A DNA stretch of 64,000 nucleotides from Hydrogenophilaceae bacterium. GTDB lineage: Bacteria; Pseudomonadota; Gammaproteobacteria; Burkholderiales; Thiobacillaceae. Below are positions 39,490 to 47,844 of this stretch, piece by piece. The notes below the pieces were generated by a model that was given only the letters and a program-made list of their open reading frames with translations, did no database searches and had not been told where the DNA came from. How positions within the stretch are numbered: the stretch's first letter is position 1; each line of letters opens with the position of its first letter. A program made the position numbers and the translations under genes. Where the stretch lies: contig JANJWO010000065.1 in NCBI GenBank assembly GCA_024709485.1, forward strand, positions 61,670 to 125,669, in the 5' to 3' direction.

Positions 39490-39930
39490 TCAGTTGCCTC
39501 CCTTGATGGCGGATTTGAGGGCTTCAAGCTCCTTCTTCACCTCGGTGAGGCGGCCGCCGCGATCCTGCTTGGGCACGCCTTCGATCTCGATGATGTCGAC
39601 CATCTGGTCGTAGCCGACCATGCCGTTGAAATCGCCGCCGTCCTCGGCGATGAGCTGATCGCCGTAATACACCGCCGGCGCCTTGGACCAGGGCGCGAGG
39701 CTGGCGGGCAGCACGACGATGGGGAGCTTGTACAGATTGGACAGCTCGGCGGCGATCTGCAGGTTGTTGTTGCAGCGCAGCGCCGGCGGCTCGCGCACCA
39801 CCAGGGTGAGCACCTTCTGCCCCTCGATCATGGTGTTGGCGGGCGGGCCGGCGAGCACGGGCTGCATTGCCGCCAGCAGCAGGGTCAGCAACAGGACATA
39901 CAGGCCGGCGAAGAAAGTACGGACAGGCAT
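39490..39930 (-). CDS. Exported hypothetical protein, possible thioredoxin-like fold
   Basis: 146-residue protein with N-terminal membrane/signal segment (FFAGLYVLLLTLLLAAMQPVLA). Mature part: VLTLVVREPPALRCNNNLQIAAELSNLYKLPIVVLPA then VYYGDQLIAEDGG, which loosely resembles thioredoxin-fold periplasmic proteins with one Cys, and a Lys/Glu-rich helix at the end. Function unknown. Follows the TauE gene after 10 bases. Confidence 0.65.
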   Translation of the reverse strand: MPVRTFFAGLYVLLLTLLLAAMQPVLAGPPANTMIEGQKVLTLVVREPPALRCNNNLQIAAELSNLYKLPIVVLPASLAPWSKAPAVYYGDQLIAEDGGDFNGMVGYDQMVDIIEIEGVPKQDRGGRLTEVKKELEALKSAIKGGN

Positions 39931-39940
39931 GGAAAACCTC

Positions 39941-40738
39941 CTAGATGACGCTTTTGAACAGGATGTAGGTGGCGACCACCACCAGAAACCAGGCGAACGC
40001 CTTTTTCAGCGCGTCCTGCGAGATGCGCGCGGAGAAGTGCGCGCCGGCAAAGCTGCCGATCACCGTGATGGCCGTGAAGCTGCCCATCAAGGCCCAGTCG
40101 ATCGGCACCCCGCCCATGTAGCCGGCGAAGCCGGCATAGGACTTGGCGGCGACGATGGCGAGCGAGGTGCCCACCGCCGTTTTCATGGGAATGCCGGACA
40201 GCAGCACCAGCGCGGGCACGATGAGGAAGCCGCCGCCGACGCCGACCAGTCCGGTGAGCACGCCGACGCCGATGCCGTGCAGCGCGATGTGGCCCATGCA
40301 GGGCGAGAAAAAGTCGCGGCAGCCGCCGATCACGGCGACGTTGCCGTCAGGCTGCGCGCCGCCGCCGGCGGCCGGCGCGGCCAGCCGCGCCGGGCGCAGC
40401 ATGCGCCAGGCGGCGGCGTACATGACCAGCGCGAACAGGCCGAGCTGGATGGTCACCGGCGTCAGCAGGCCGAGGCGCGCGCCGGCGAAGGTGCCGGCCA
40501 CCCCGAACAGGCCGAAGACCATGGCCACGCGGACATCGACCAGGCCGCGCCGCCAGTTGTCGAGGGCCGATACCGTGGCGGTGACCGCCACCACGCCCAG
40601 GCTCATGGCGATGGCCGACTTCGGCTCGACATGCAAGAGATAGATCAGGGCCGGCAGCGCGATGATGGAGCCGCCTGAGCCGAACAATCCCAGCACCAGG
40701 CCGGTGGCCAGTCCGGCGAGTATTGCGGATATACCCAT
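39941..40738 (-). CDS. TauE/SafE family anion exporter (sulfite/sulfonate)
   Basis: 265-residue inner-membrane protein with seven to eight hydrophobic segments and the two family repeats ([27 protein letters not shown] and [23 protein letters not shown]). An inter-repeat insert contains [12 protein letters not shown] with two Cys. TauE/SafE proteins export sulfite, sulfoacetate or related anions. First gene of the minus-strand run that leads into the molybdoenzyme genes and divergent from the ArsR-rhodanese regulator. Start ATG 40738 chosen over the overlong track ORF. Confidence 0.85.
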   Translation of the reverse strand: MGISAILAGLATGLVLGLFGSGGSIIALPALIYLLHVEPKSAIAMSLGVVAVTATVSALDNWRRGLVDVRVAMVFGLFGVAGTFAGARLGLLTPVTIQLGLFALVMYAAAWRMLRPARLAAPAAGGGAQPDGNVAVIGGCRDFFSPCMGHIALHGIGVGVLTGLVGVGGGFLIVPALVLLSGIPMKTAVGTSLAIVAAKSYAGFAGYMGGVPIDWALMGSFTAITVIGSFAGAHFSARISQDALKKAFAWFLVVVATYILFKSVI

Positions 40739-40761
40739 TTGATTCTCCTGGAAAAATTGCC

Positions 40762-40790
40762 TTGACGCCGCCGGAAAATCATAGTCTAAT
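40762..40790 (+). promoter_or_regulatory. Predicted sigma-70 promoter of the arsR-rhodanese gene
   Basis: TTGACG at 40762-40767, 17-base spacer, TCTAAT at 40785-40790 (each 5 of 6 to consensus). The sequence from 40780 to 40815 is AT-rich and includes TTC-AATG-GAA, a possible ArsR operator half-site pair. The region is shared with the divergent tauE gene. Confidence 0.65.
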
Positions 40791-40815
40791 AATCCAACGT
40801 TCAATGGAATATAAG

Positions 40816-41487
40816 ATGAAGAACTCCGGAAGGCAAGTAAAAGATTTGCTCTACGCCCAGGTCGCCCGCATCGGCAAGGCCGTGTGCAGCCCCAAGCGCC
40901 TGGAGCTGATCGATCTTTTGTGCCAGGGCGAGAAGCCCGTCGAGCGCCTGGCGGCCGAGGCCCAGATATCGCTCAAGCTCGCCAGCGCGCACTTGAAGGA
41001 GCTGCGCCTCGCCCATCTGGTGGAGGCGCGCAAGGAGGGCAAGCACGTCTATTACCGGCTGACCGGCAACGCGGTCGCCGATTTCTGGGTGGCGATCCGC
41101 TCGCTCGCCGAGGACCGGCTGCTCGACCTGCAGGCGGCGCTGGACAAGCTGACCGAGCATCCGAGCCAGCTGCAGCCGCTGAGCGGCAAGGAATTGCTGG
41201 CGCGCGCGCGCAATGGCGAGGTGATGGTGCTGGATGTAAGGCCGACCAGTGAATACGCCGCCGGGCATCTGCCCTATGCCCAGTCCATGCCACTGGACGA
41301 GCTGAAAAAGCGCCTGGCCGAGCTGCCGCGCGACAAGCCCATCGTGGCGTATTGCCGCGGCCCCTTCTGCCTGATGGCGGTGGAGGCGGCCGAATTGCTC
41401 AACCAGAAGGGCTTTCAGGCCATCCGCTTCGAGGAAGGCGTGGCGGAATGGCGCGCGCACGGCCTGCCGGTCGAAGTCGAACAATAA
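40816..41487 (+). CDS. ArsR-type repressor fused to a rhodanese domain
   Basis: 223-residue protein. Residues about 1-100: winged HTH of the ArsR family (RIGKAVCSPKRLELIDLLCQGEKPVERLAAEAQISLKLASAHLKELR) with two Cys; residues about 125-223: rhodanese domain (VMVLDVRPTSEYAAGHLPYAQSMPL) with active-site loop YCRGPFCLMA. A sulfurtransferase domain on a repressor suggests sensing of persulfide or sulfide. ATG 40816 matches family N-termini (MKNSGRQVKDLLY). Divergent from tauE, so probably controls one or both sides. Confidence 0.88.
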   Translation: MKNSGRQVKDLLYAQVARIGKAVCSPKRLELIDLLCQGEKPVERLAAEAQISLKLASAHLKELRLAHLVEARKEGKHVYYRLTGNAVADFWVAIRSLAEDRLLDLQAALDKLTEHPSQLQPLSGKELLARARNGEVMVLDVRPTSEYAAGHLPYAQSMPLDELKKRLAELPRDKPIVAYCRGPFCLMAVEAAELLNQKGFQAIRFEEGVAEWRAHGLPVEVEQ

Positions 41488-41523
41488 CGAGCAATAGTTT
41501 TCTTGCATCGAGGAGTGGAGTGA

Positions 41524-42387
41524 ATGGATTTTGAACAGTTCGTGCGGGCCCACGAACCCGCCATCCGGCTCGGCTTTTTTCTGGGCACGTTTGCGGCGGT
41601 CGGGCTGTGGGAAGTGCTTGCGCCCAGGCGCGCGCTGCGCGTGGCGAAGGCCTATCGCTGGGCCAGCAACCTCGGCCTGGTGGTGCTCAATACCGTGATC
41701 GTCCGCCTGCTGTTCCCGCTGGCGGCGGTGGGGATGGCGGCCTTTGCCGCGGAAAACGGCTGGGGCCTCATCAACCATTTCCAGGTGCCGTTCTGGCTCG
41801 CGCTGCCGCTGGCGGTGATCGCCATGGATCTCGTGATCTGGCTGCAGCACGTCATGGTGCATGCGGTGCCGGCGCTGTGGCGCCTGCACCGCGTGCACCA
41901 CGCCGACCTCGACTACGACGTGACCACGGGTGCGCGCTTCCATCCCCTCGAGATCATCCTGTCGATGCTGATCAAGTTCGCCACCATCGTGGTGCTGGGC
42001 CCGTCGGTGGCGGCGGTGGTGATCTTCGAGGTGCTGCTCAATGCCACCGCCATGTTCAACCACGGCAACATCCGCCTGCCGCAAGGCCTGGACCGGCTAT
42101 TGCGCTGGGTGGTCGTCACCCCGGACATGCACCGCGTGCATCACTCGATCGAGGATGATGAAACCAACTCCAATTTCGGCTTCAACCTGAGCTGGTGGGA
42201 TCGCCTGTTCGGCACGTACCGCGAGGCGCCGCGCGCCGGGCACACCGGCATGAGCATCGGCATCCGCGATTTCGCCAATCCGCGCGAGGTGGACCGCCTC
42301 GACGGCATGCTGTGGCTGCCGTTCAGGGGTGAGATCAAGGACTACGTCATCAACCGCCGCAACTATTCCGGCGAGGTATCGAAATGA
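41524..42387 (+). CDS. Fatty acid hydroxylase / sterol desaturase family protein
   Basis: 287-residue membrane di-iron protein. Four hydrophobic segments and the three His clusters: HVMVH, HRVHHAD and HRVHHS (with HNHGN between). The family covers sterol desaturases and hydroxylases and alkyl lipid oxidases. Starts after AGGAG, 36 bases after the regulator gene; the stop overlaps the next start. Substrate unknown, probably a membrane lipid. Confidence 0.85.
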   Translation: MDFEQFVRAHEPAIRLGFFLGTFAAVGLWEVLAPRRALRVAKAYRWASNLGLVVLNTVIVRLLFPLAAVGMAAFAAENGWGLINHFQVPFWLALPLAVIAMDLVIWLQHVMVHAVPALWRLHRVHHADLDYDVTTGARFHPLEIILSMLIKFATIVVLGPSVAAVVIFEVLLNATAMFNHGNIRLPQGLDRLLRWVVVTPDMHRVHHSIEDDETNSNFGFNLSWWDRLFGTYREAPRAGHTGMSIGIRDFANPREVDRLDGMLWLPFRGEIKDYVINRRNYSGEVSK

Positions 42388-43379
42388 GCAAGACGGTTGT
42401 GCGCGTCATCATCGCCCTGCTGCTGCTCGCAGCGGTCGGCGCGGCCATCATCCACCGCGACCGCCTCGATCCCGCCGCCTTGCAGGCCTGGGTCGCAGGC
42501 GCGGGTGCGGCCGGCCCCGCGCTGTTCATGGCGATTTATGCCCTCGCCACCGTGCTGTTCCTGCCCGGCTCGGTGCTGACCCTGGCCGGCGGCGCGCTGT
42601 TCGGGCCGGTGTGGGGCACGCTGTGGAACCTCGCCGGCGCCACCCTCGGCGCGGCGCTGGCCTTCCTCATCGCGCGCCACCTCGGTGCCGACTGGGTGTC
42701 GCGCCGCGCCGGGCCGCGTCTTTCGCGGCTGAATGAGGGGGTGAGCTCGGAAGGCTGGCGCTTCATCGCCTTCGTGCGCCTGGTGCCGGTGTTCCCCTTC
42801 AGCCTGCTCAACTACGCGCTCGGCCTCACCCGCATCCCCTTCCTCACCTATGTCGTCGCCAGCGGCATCTTCATGCTGCCGGGCGCCATCGCCTACACCT
42901 GGCTCGGCTATGCCGGGCGCGAGGCGCTGGCTGGCGGCGAGGGCCTGATCCGCAACATCGGCATCGCGCTCGCGCTGCTGGCGGCCGTCGCCTTCCTGCC
43001 GCGCCTGCTGCGCAAGCTGCGCGAGAAGCCGATGCTGGCGGTGGAGGCGCTGAAACAGCAGCTCGATGCCGGCGCGGAGGTGCTGATGCTCGACGTGCGC
43101 GCGGCCGCAGAATACCGCGGCGAGATGGGCCACATCCCCGGCGCGCGCAACCTGCCGCTGGAAGAACTGCCGGCGCGGCTGGCGGAGCTGGACGCATACA
43201 AGGCGTGCCCGGTGCGCATCGTCTGCCGCACCGACCGCCGCTCGGCCCGGGCCGCGCGCCTGCTGGACGAGGCGGGCTTTGCCGACGCCCAGGTCGTCGA
43301 GGGCGGCATGACGGCGTGGCGCGCCAAAGGCTGGGCGGTGGAGGACGAGGCAAAGCGGCGGGAGGTCGAACATGCATGA
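42384..43379 (+). CDS. TVP38/TMEM64 (DedA-like) membrane protein fused to rhodanese
   Basis: 331-residue protein. The N-terminal 220 residues are a TVP38/TMEM64 domain (ATVLFLPGSVLTLAGGALFGPVWG, FVRLVPVFPFSLLNYALGLTRI). The C-terminal 100 residues are a rhodanese domain (VLMLDVRAAAEYRGEMGHIPGARNLP) with Cys in IVCRTDRRSA. ATGA overlap with the desaturase gene. The fusion could tether sulfur transfer to a membrane transporter or scramblase-like protein. Confidence 0.85.
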   Translation: MSKTVVRVIIALLLLAAVGAAIIHRDRLDPAALQAWVAGAGAAGPALFMAIYALATVLFLPGSVLTLAGGALFGPVWGTLWNLAGATLGAALAFLIARHLGADWVSRRAGPRLSRLNEGVSSEGWRFIAFVRLVPVFPFSLLNYALGLTRIPFLTYVVASGIFMLPGAIAYTWLGYAGREALAGGEGLIRNIGIALALLAAVAFLPRLLRKLREKPMLAVEALKQQLDAGAEVLMLDVRAAAEYRGEMGHIPGARNLPLEELPARLAELDAYKACPVRIVCRTDRRSARAARLLDEAGFADAQVVEGGMTAWRAKGWAVEDEAKRREVEHA

Positions 43380-44415
43380 GGTGGTGAAGGATTATTACGG
43401 CAAGCAGTTGAAGGGCACGGCGGATCTGCGCACCTCGGCCTGCTGCGACGCGAGCCAGCTGCCGCCGTGGCTGAAACCCTTGCTGGCGCGCATCCATCCC
43501 GAAGTGACGGCGCGCTACTACGGCTGCGGCCTGGTCTGCCCGACCCTGCTCGACGGCTTGAAAGTGCTCGACCTCGGCTGCGGCTCCGGCCGCGACGTCT
43601 ATGCCCTGGCGCAGCTGGTGGGCGAAAACGGCTTGGTCGTGGGCGTGGACATGACCGAGGAACAATTGAATGTGGCCGAGGCGCACCGCGCGCATCACCG
43701 CCAGGCCTTCGGCTACCGCCGCGACAATGTGGAATTTCGCCTCGGCTACATCGAGCGCCTCGACGAACTGGGGCTGGCCGACGCCAGCTTCGACGTCGTG
43801 GTGTCCAATTGCGTGATCAATCTTTCGCCGGACAAGGAAGCCGTGCTGCGCCAGGTGCACCGCCTGCTCAAACCCGGCGGCGAGCTGTATTTTTCCGACA
43901 TCTACGCCGACCGCCGCGTGCCGGCCGAGCTGCGCCACGACCCGGTGCTGTACGGCGAATGCCTGGGCGGCGCGCTGTACTGGAACGACTTCCAGCATCT
44001 GGCGCGGCGCTGCGGCTTCGCCGACCCGCGCCTGGTCGAGGACCGTCCCATCGCCCTCACCGATCCGGCGCTGGCGGCGCGCGTGGGGAATACGAAGTTC
44101 TATTCCGCGACCTACCGCCTGTTCAAGCTCGACGGCCTCGAGCCGGAATGCGAGGACTACGGACAGGCCGTGGTCTACCGCGGCGGCATCGCCGGGCAGG
44201 AAACCAAATTCGTGCTGGACAAGCATCACGCCATCGAGGCCAGCCGCGTGTTTCCGGTGTGCGGCAACACCTGGCGCATGCTCGCCGACACGCGCTTCGC
44301 GCCGTATTTCGATTTCCTCGGCGACTTCTCGCGCCATTACGGCATCTTCCCCGGCTGCGGCGGCGGGCTGCCGTTCGACGACGGCGTGGCGGGTTCGGGC
44401 TCCTCGTGCTGCTGA
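43372..44415 (+). CDS. arsM: ArsM-like arsenite/selenite-type methyltransferase
   Basis: 347-residue SAM-dependent methyltransferase. Motif I is VLDLGCGSGRDVYALA, followed by VGVDMTEEQLNVAE; motif II region VVVSNCVINLSPDK. Several Cys suited to As(III) binding (ACCDASQ, YYGCGLVCP, NCVIN, GECLGGA) and a C-terminal GSSCC. Start overlaps the previous gene by eight bases. Linked ArsS and TIGR04283 genes support an arsenosugar pathway, which needs an ArsM product. Confidence 0.8.
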   Translation: MHEVVKDYYGKQLKGTADLRTSACCDASQLPPWLKPLLARIHPEVTARYYGCGLVCPTLLDGLKVLDLGCGSGRDVYALAQLVGENGLVVGVDMTEEQLNVAEAHRAHHRQAFGYRRDNVEFRLGYIERLDELGLADASFDVVVSNCVINLSPDKEAVLRQVHRLLKPGGELYFSDIYADRRVPAELRHDPVLYGECLGGALYWNDFQHLARRCGFADPRLVEDRPIALTDPALAARVGNTKFYSATYRLFKLDGLEPECEDYGQAVVYRGGIAGQETKFVLDKHHAIEASRVFPVCGNTWRMLADTRFAPYFDFLGDFSRHYGIFPGCGGGLPFDDGVAGSGSSCC

Positions 44416-44423
44416 GCTAGACC

Positions 44424-46481
44424 CTAGAACAGCCAGCCGCCCAGTTCCAGCGGCCAGCGCACGGCGGCGGCAACGACCAGCGCCACGACGACGGAGAGCC
44501 CCACCGAATACAGCGCATCGCGCCGCCCCAGCAGCTTCAGCATCATGGCGAAGGTCGACACGCAGGGCACGTAGAAGATCAGGAAGGCGAGGAAGGTGGC
44601 GATCTGCGTGCTGTCCAGCACGCCGGCCAGTTCCTGCGTGCCCAGCGCCTGGAAAATCATCAGCAGCGACAGCTCCTTGCGCAGCACGCCGAACAGGATC
44701 GGCACGCCCAGCACCACCGGCAGCCCCAGCCACCATGCCGTCATCGGCGTGAGCGCAAGATTGATCCAGGCGTCGGCGCCGTAATAGCTAAGCAGCGCCA
44801 ATACCACGCTGCCCGCCACCAGGAGCGGCAGCACGATGGTGACGATGTCGCGGCTGCGCTCCCAGGTGTTGGCGAGCAGGGCGTGCAGCGTGGGCACCGC
44901 GTAGTCGGGGATCTCCTGGATCATGCCGGGCGTGGTTTCGGGATAGCGGCGCTTCAACAGCTTGCCGACCAGACTGACGACGACGGGTGCGAGCATGAAC
45001 AGCGCGAACACGCCGAGGCCGCCGAGATACTTGCCGCCCACCGCGAGGATGATGGCCGAGCGCGCCGAGCAGGGCAGGAAGGTGATGAGCAGCGCGGCCA
45101 CGGTGCGGTCGCGGCCCTGGGTGACGGCGGCGGTCGCGGCGAGCGCCGGCACGTTGCAGCCCAGGCCCATGAGGAAGGGCAGGGCGACGCCGCCGTGCAG
45201 TCCCAATTTGTGGAAGCCGCGATCCACCACGAAGGCGACGCGGTGCATGATGCCGGACTCCTCCAGCCATACCAGCAGCAGCACCAGCGGAATCATGTAG
45301 GGGATGACGATGCCGGTCAGCCCGATGAAGCCGTCGAGCACGGCGCGCCCGAGCACGCCCATGAGATCGGTCGGCTGCCAGGGCTCGGCCCACGCGATCA
45401 TGCGCGCGACGGTGAGGCTGTCGAGATAGGCGCTGACCTCGAACACGAAGAACAGCACCAGCGCGAACACCGCCAGGCTGCCGGCGAAGCCCCAGCGCGG
45501 GTGCAGGAAGAGGTCGTCGGCCCAGCGCTGCCAGCGCGGCGGCGCGCCTTCGCCGCCGGGGTGGCTCACGCCCTCGTAGCAGAGCGCGGCGCGATGATGG
45601 CGGTCGGCGTGGATTTCCTCGGCCAGCAGGCGCGGCAGCAGCACGTTGGCGGAAGCGCGCGCGGCCAGCAGCGCCGCATGCCGCTCGGGAAAATGGGCGG
45701 CAAGCTCCTGGGTGAAATAGCCGTCGTTTTCGGCCAGCTGCAGGGTGAGCAGCGAGGCGGGCGCGGCGAAGGCGGCGGCCACCTCGGGCGCGCGGGCGAT
45801 GGCTTCGATCGGCGCAAGCTGCTTGAGGATGTGCGCGCTCGGCATGCAGTCCGGCAGATGCCGGCGCACGTAATTGGCCTCGCGCGCCGTGCGCACCGCG
45901 GCGGCGAACAGGTCGGCGAGGCCGATGCCCATGTGCGCCACTGTGGGCACCACCGGCGCGCCGAGCTTGGCCGAGAGCGCGCGCACGTTGATGAAGCGGC
46001 GCCGGGCGCGCGCCTCGTCCATGCGGTTCAGCGCGAAGACCATGGGCTTGCCGAGCTGCATCAATTCCAGCGCCAGTTCCAGGTCGCGCTCCAGCGCGGT
46101 GGCGTCCATCACCATCAGCAGCAGGTCGGGGGCGGCGAAGGCGTTTTCCGGCTGGTGCGCCTCGTGCCGCGCGATCTCCGGCCAGCGGTCGCCCCACAGC
46201 AGGTATTTCAGCGCCACCAGGGTGGTGTCGTCGGGCTGGTGGAAGCTGTCGATGGCGGGCAGCGCCACCAGCGAGATCTGGTCGATGCCGACCTCGACCA
46301 CGCACTCCGCGTAGGCCGGGCCGATGCCGGCGAGGCGCTCGTGATGCACTGCGGTGCTGGAGGCGGCGCGGAAAATGCTGTGCTTGCCGCTGCCGGGGCG
46401 GCCGACGATGGCGACGCGCGGGCGGCGCGATCCGCGCAGTCCGGGGCCGTGGAGCGGAAAGGTCTGCGCGGGGGAGCTCAT
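44424..46481 (-). CDS. feoB: FeoB-family ferrous iron transporter with degenerate G domain
   Basis: 685-residue inner-membrane protein. The transport part is typical: GCNVPALAATAAVTQGRDR, FLPCSARSAIILAVGG, and many membrane segments. The N-terminal G domain is degenerate: G1 reads GRPGSGKHS (His where Thr/Ser binds Mg), G3 DxxG is replaced by ALPAID, while G4 NRMD remains. No feoA is adjacent. A Fur-box palindrome and a good promoter lie directly upstream. Confidence 0.85.
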   Translation of the reverse strand: MSSPAQTFPLHGPGLRGSRRPRVAIVGRPGSGKHSIFRAASSTAVHHERLAGIGPAYAECVVEVGIDQISLVALPAIDSFHQPDDTTLVALKYLLWGDRWPEIARHEAHQPENAFAAPDLLLMVMDATALERDLELALELMQLGKPMVFALNRMDEARARRRFINVRALSAKLGAPVVPTVAHMGIGLADLFAAAVRTAREANYVRRHLPDCMPSAHILKQLAPIEAIARAPEVAAAFAAPASLLTLQLAENDGYFTQELAAHFPERHAALLAARASANVLLPRLLAEEIHADRHHRAALCYEGVSHPGGEGAPPRWQRWADDLFLHPRWGFAGSLAVFALVLFFVFEVSAYLDSLTVARMIAWAEPWQPTDLMGVLGRAVLDGFIGLTGIVIPYMIPLVLLLVWLEESGIMHRVAFVVDRGFHKLGLHGGVALPFLMGLGCNVPALAATAAVTQGRDRTVAALLITFLPCSARSAIILAVGGKYLGGLGVFALFMLAPVVVSLVGKLLKRRYPETTPGMIQEIPDYAVPTLHALLANTWERSRDIVTIVLPLLVAGSVVLALLSYYGADAWINLALTPMTAWWLGLPVVLGVPILFGVLRKELSLLMIFQALGTQELAGVLDSTQIATFLAFLIFYVPCVSTFAMMLKLLGRRDALYSVGLSVVVALVVAAAVRWPLELGGWLF

Positions 46482-46499
46482 GTATCAGCCGGTTTTCAT

Positions 46500-46516
46500 A
46501 TGAGAATGTTTCTCAT
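46500..46516. promoter_or_regulatory. Fur-box-like palindrome upstream of feoB
   Basis: ATGAGAA-TGT-TTCTCAT is a perfect 7-bp inverted repeat closely matching Fur operators. It begins 19 bases before the feoB ATG and overlaps the predicted transcription start, the expected position for iron-dependent repression. Confidence 0.75.
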
Positions 46517-46544
46517 TTAAACGCTTTTCATACCTTCTTGTCAA
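46516..46544 (-). promoter_or_regulatory. Predicted sigma-70 promoter of feoB
   Basis: On the minus strand: TTGACA (46544-46539), 17-base spacer, TTTAAA (46521-46516), running into the Fur box. The -35 overlaps the 3' end of the upstream TIGR04282 gene. Confidence 0.7.
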
Positions 46545-47170
46545 CTTTGCGCGCCGGGTCCCTGCGCCAGCGCCCGGGGCAAATGGGCGAGATCGGCGGG
46601 CTCGTCGATGTCGCGCAGCGTCTCGCCGGTCCAGACCCGCCAGTGCAAGCCGGCCATGCGTTCGAGCGTGAGGCGGGCCACCGCGGCGGTGCTCCAGGGC
46701 ATGTCGCAAAACAGGCCGGGGTCGAAGGCGTTGAGGCCCAGCAGCGGATAGCCGCCGTCCAGCGCCGGATACAGCACGGCGTCGTGCGAGTCGAGCTGGC
46801 GCGCGGCTTCGGCAAGGCGCGCGGCGTTGAGCTCGGGGCAGTCGGTGCCGGTGAGCAGCACCGCTTCGCCGCGCCCAATGACGCGGCGCGCGGCGCGCGC
46901 CATGCGCTCGCCGAGGTCGCCCTCGCCCTGGTCGCTGGTTTCGATGCCGGCGGGAAGGGGGATGCCCGCCCAGGCCGGCGCATCCGGCGCCGGGCTCATG
47001 CACAGTTCCACCGGGCCGATGTCGGCGGCCAGGGCCTGCGCCAGCGCGAGCTCCAGCATGCGCTTCGCCAGCGCGGCCGCGCCCTCCGCCCCCAGCGCGG
47101 GCATCAGCCGCGTCTTGACGCGGCCCGGCAGCGGCGCCTTGGCGAAGACGAGGATGCGCACCGGCCTCAT
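46541..47170 (-). CDS. TIGR04282 (DUF2064) glycosyltransferase-family protein
   Basis: 209-residue nucleotide-sugar-transferase-like protein. Motifs: ILVFAKAPLPGRVKTRLMP (CofC/GT-A-like start), LLTGTDCPEL and PALDGGYPLLGL. Frequently adjacent to TIGR04283 glycosyltransferases and ArsS in arsenosugar-type clusters, as here. Overlaps the next upstream gene (47167) by four bases. Confidence 0.85.
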   Translation of the reverse strand: MRPVRILVFAKAPLPGRVKTRLMPALGAEGAAALAKRMLELALAQALAADIGPVELCMSPAPDAPAWAGIPLPAGIETSDQGEGDLGERMARAARRVIGRGEAVLLTGTDCPELNAARLAEAARQLDSHDAVLYPALDGGYPLLGLNAFDPGLFCDMPWSTAAVARLTLERMAGLHWRVWTGETLRDIDEPADLAHLPRALAQGPGAQS

Positions 47171-47844
47171 GCGTCAGGGTAATAGCGCGCAACGAGGCGC
47201 GACGCCGGCACCCCGCGCCAGTAGTCGAAGCGCAGCCGCCACATGAGCAGGATGGTGCGCCAGGCGCCGTGGCGGTCCCAACGCCGCCCCGATGTCCTTG
47301 CCCTGGCGCGCAGGCAGGCAGGCTTGCCGATGCGCTTCAGGCGCTTCGACAGCTCGATGTCCTCCATCAGCGGCTGCGCGGGAAATCCGCCGGCGGCGTC
47401 GAATGCCGCGCGCGTGACGAAGAGGGCCTGGTCGCCGGTGCAGATGCCGCTTGCGCGCGAGCGCAGGTTCATCGTCATGGCAATGACCGGCAGCCAGCGC
47501 GAGCGGCCCTCGATTTCCACGTCGAAGCGGCCCCATGCGCGCTGCCGCAAGGCCTGTTCGATCAAGGCTGCGGCATTGGCGGGCAGGCGTGTGTCGGCGT
47601 GCAGGAATAGCAGGACGTCGCCGCCGGCGGCGCGCGCGCCGGCGTTCATCTGTGCCGCGCGCCCGCGCGCGGCGGCGAGGACGCGGTCGGCGAGCGGCGC
47701 CGCCAGCGCAGCGGTGGCGTCCGTGCTGCCGCCGTCGGCGACGATCACTTCGGCGCCGTTTTTTCTCAAGGCTTGCAACGATTGCAGGATGTCGGCGATG
47801 TGCGGCGCCTCGTTCAGCACCGGCATGACGATGGACAGCCTCAC
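47167..47844 (-). CDS. TIGR04283 glycosyltransferase (arsenosugar type)
   Basis: 225-residue GT-A family 2 glycosyltransferase with the N-terminal LSIVMPVLNEAPHIADIL, EVIVADGGSTD, a FLHADTRLP motif (DxD-like) and GDQALFVTRAAFDAAGGFP. TIGR04283 members are named for their co-occurrence with arsenosugar radical SAM proteins. Overlaps both neighbours by four bases, indicating one operon. Confidence 0.85.
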   Translation of the reverse strand: MRLSIVMPVLNEAPHIADILQSLQALRKNGAEVIVADGGSTDATAALAAPLADRVLAAARGRAAQMNAGARAAGGDVLLFLHADTRLPANAAALIEQALRQRAWGRFDVEIEGRSRWLPVIAMTMNLRSRASGICTGDQALFVTRAAFDAAGGFPAQPLMEDIELSKRLKRIGKPACLRARARTSGRRWDRHGAWRTILLMWRLRFDYWRGVPASRLVARYYPDA

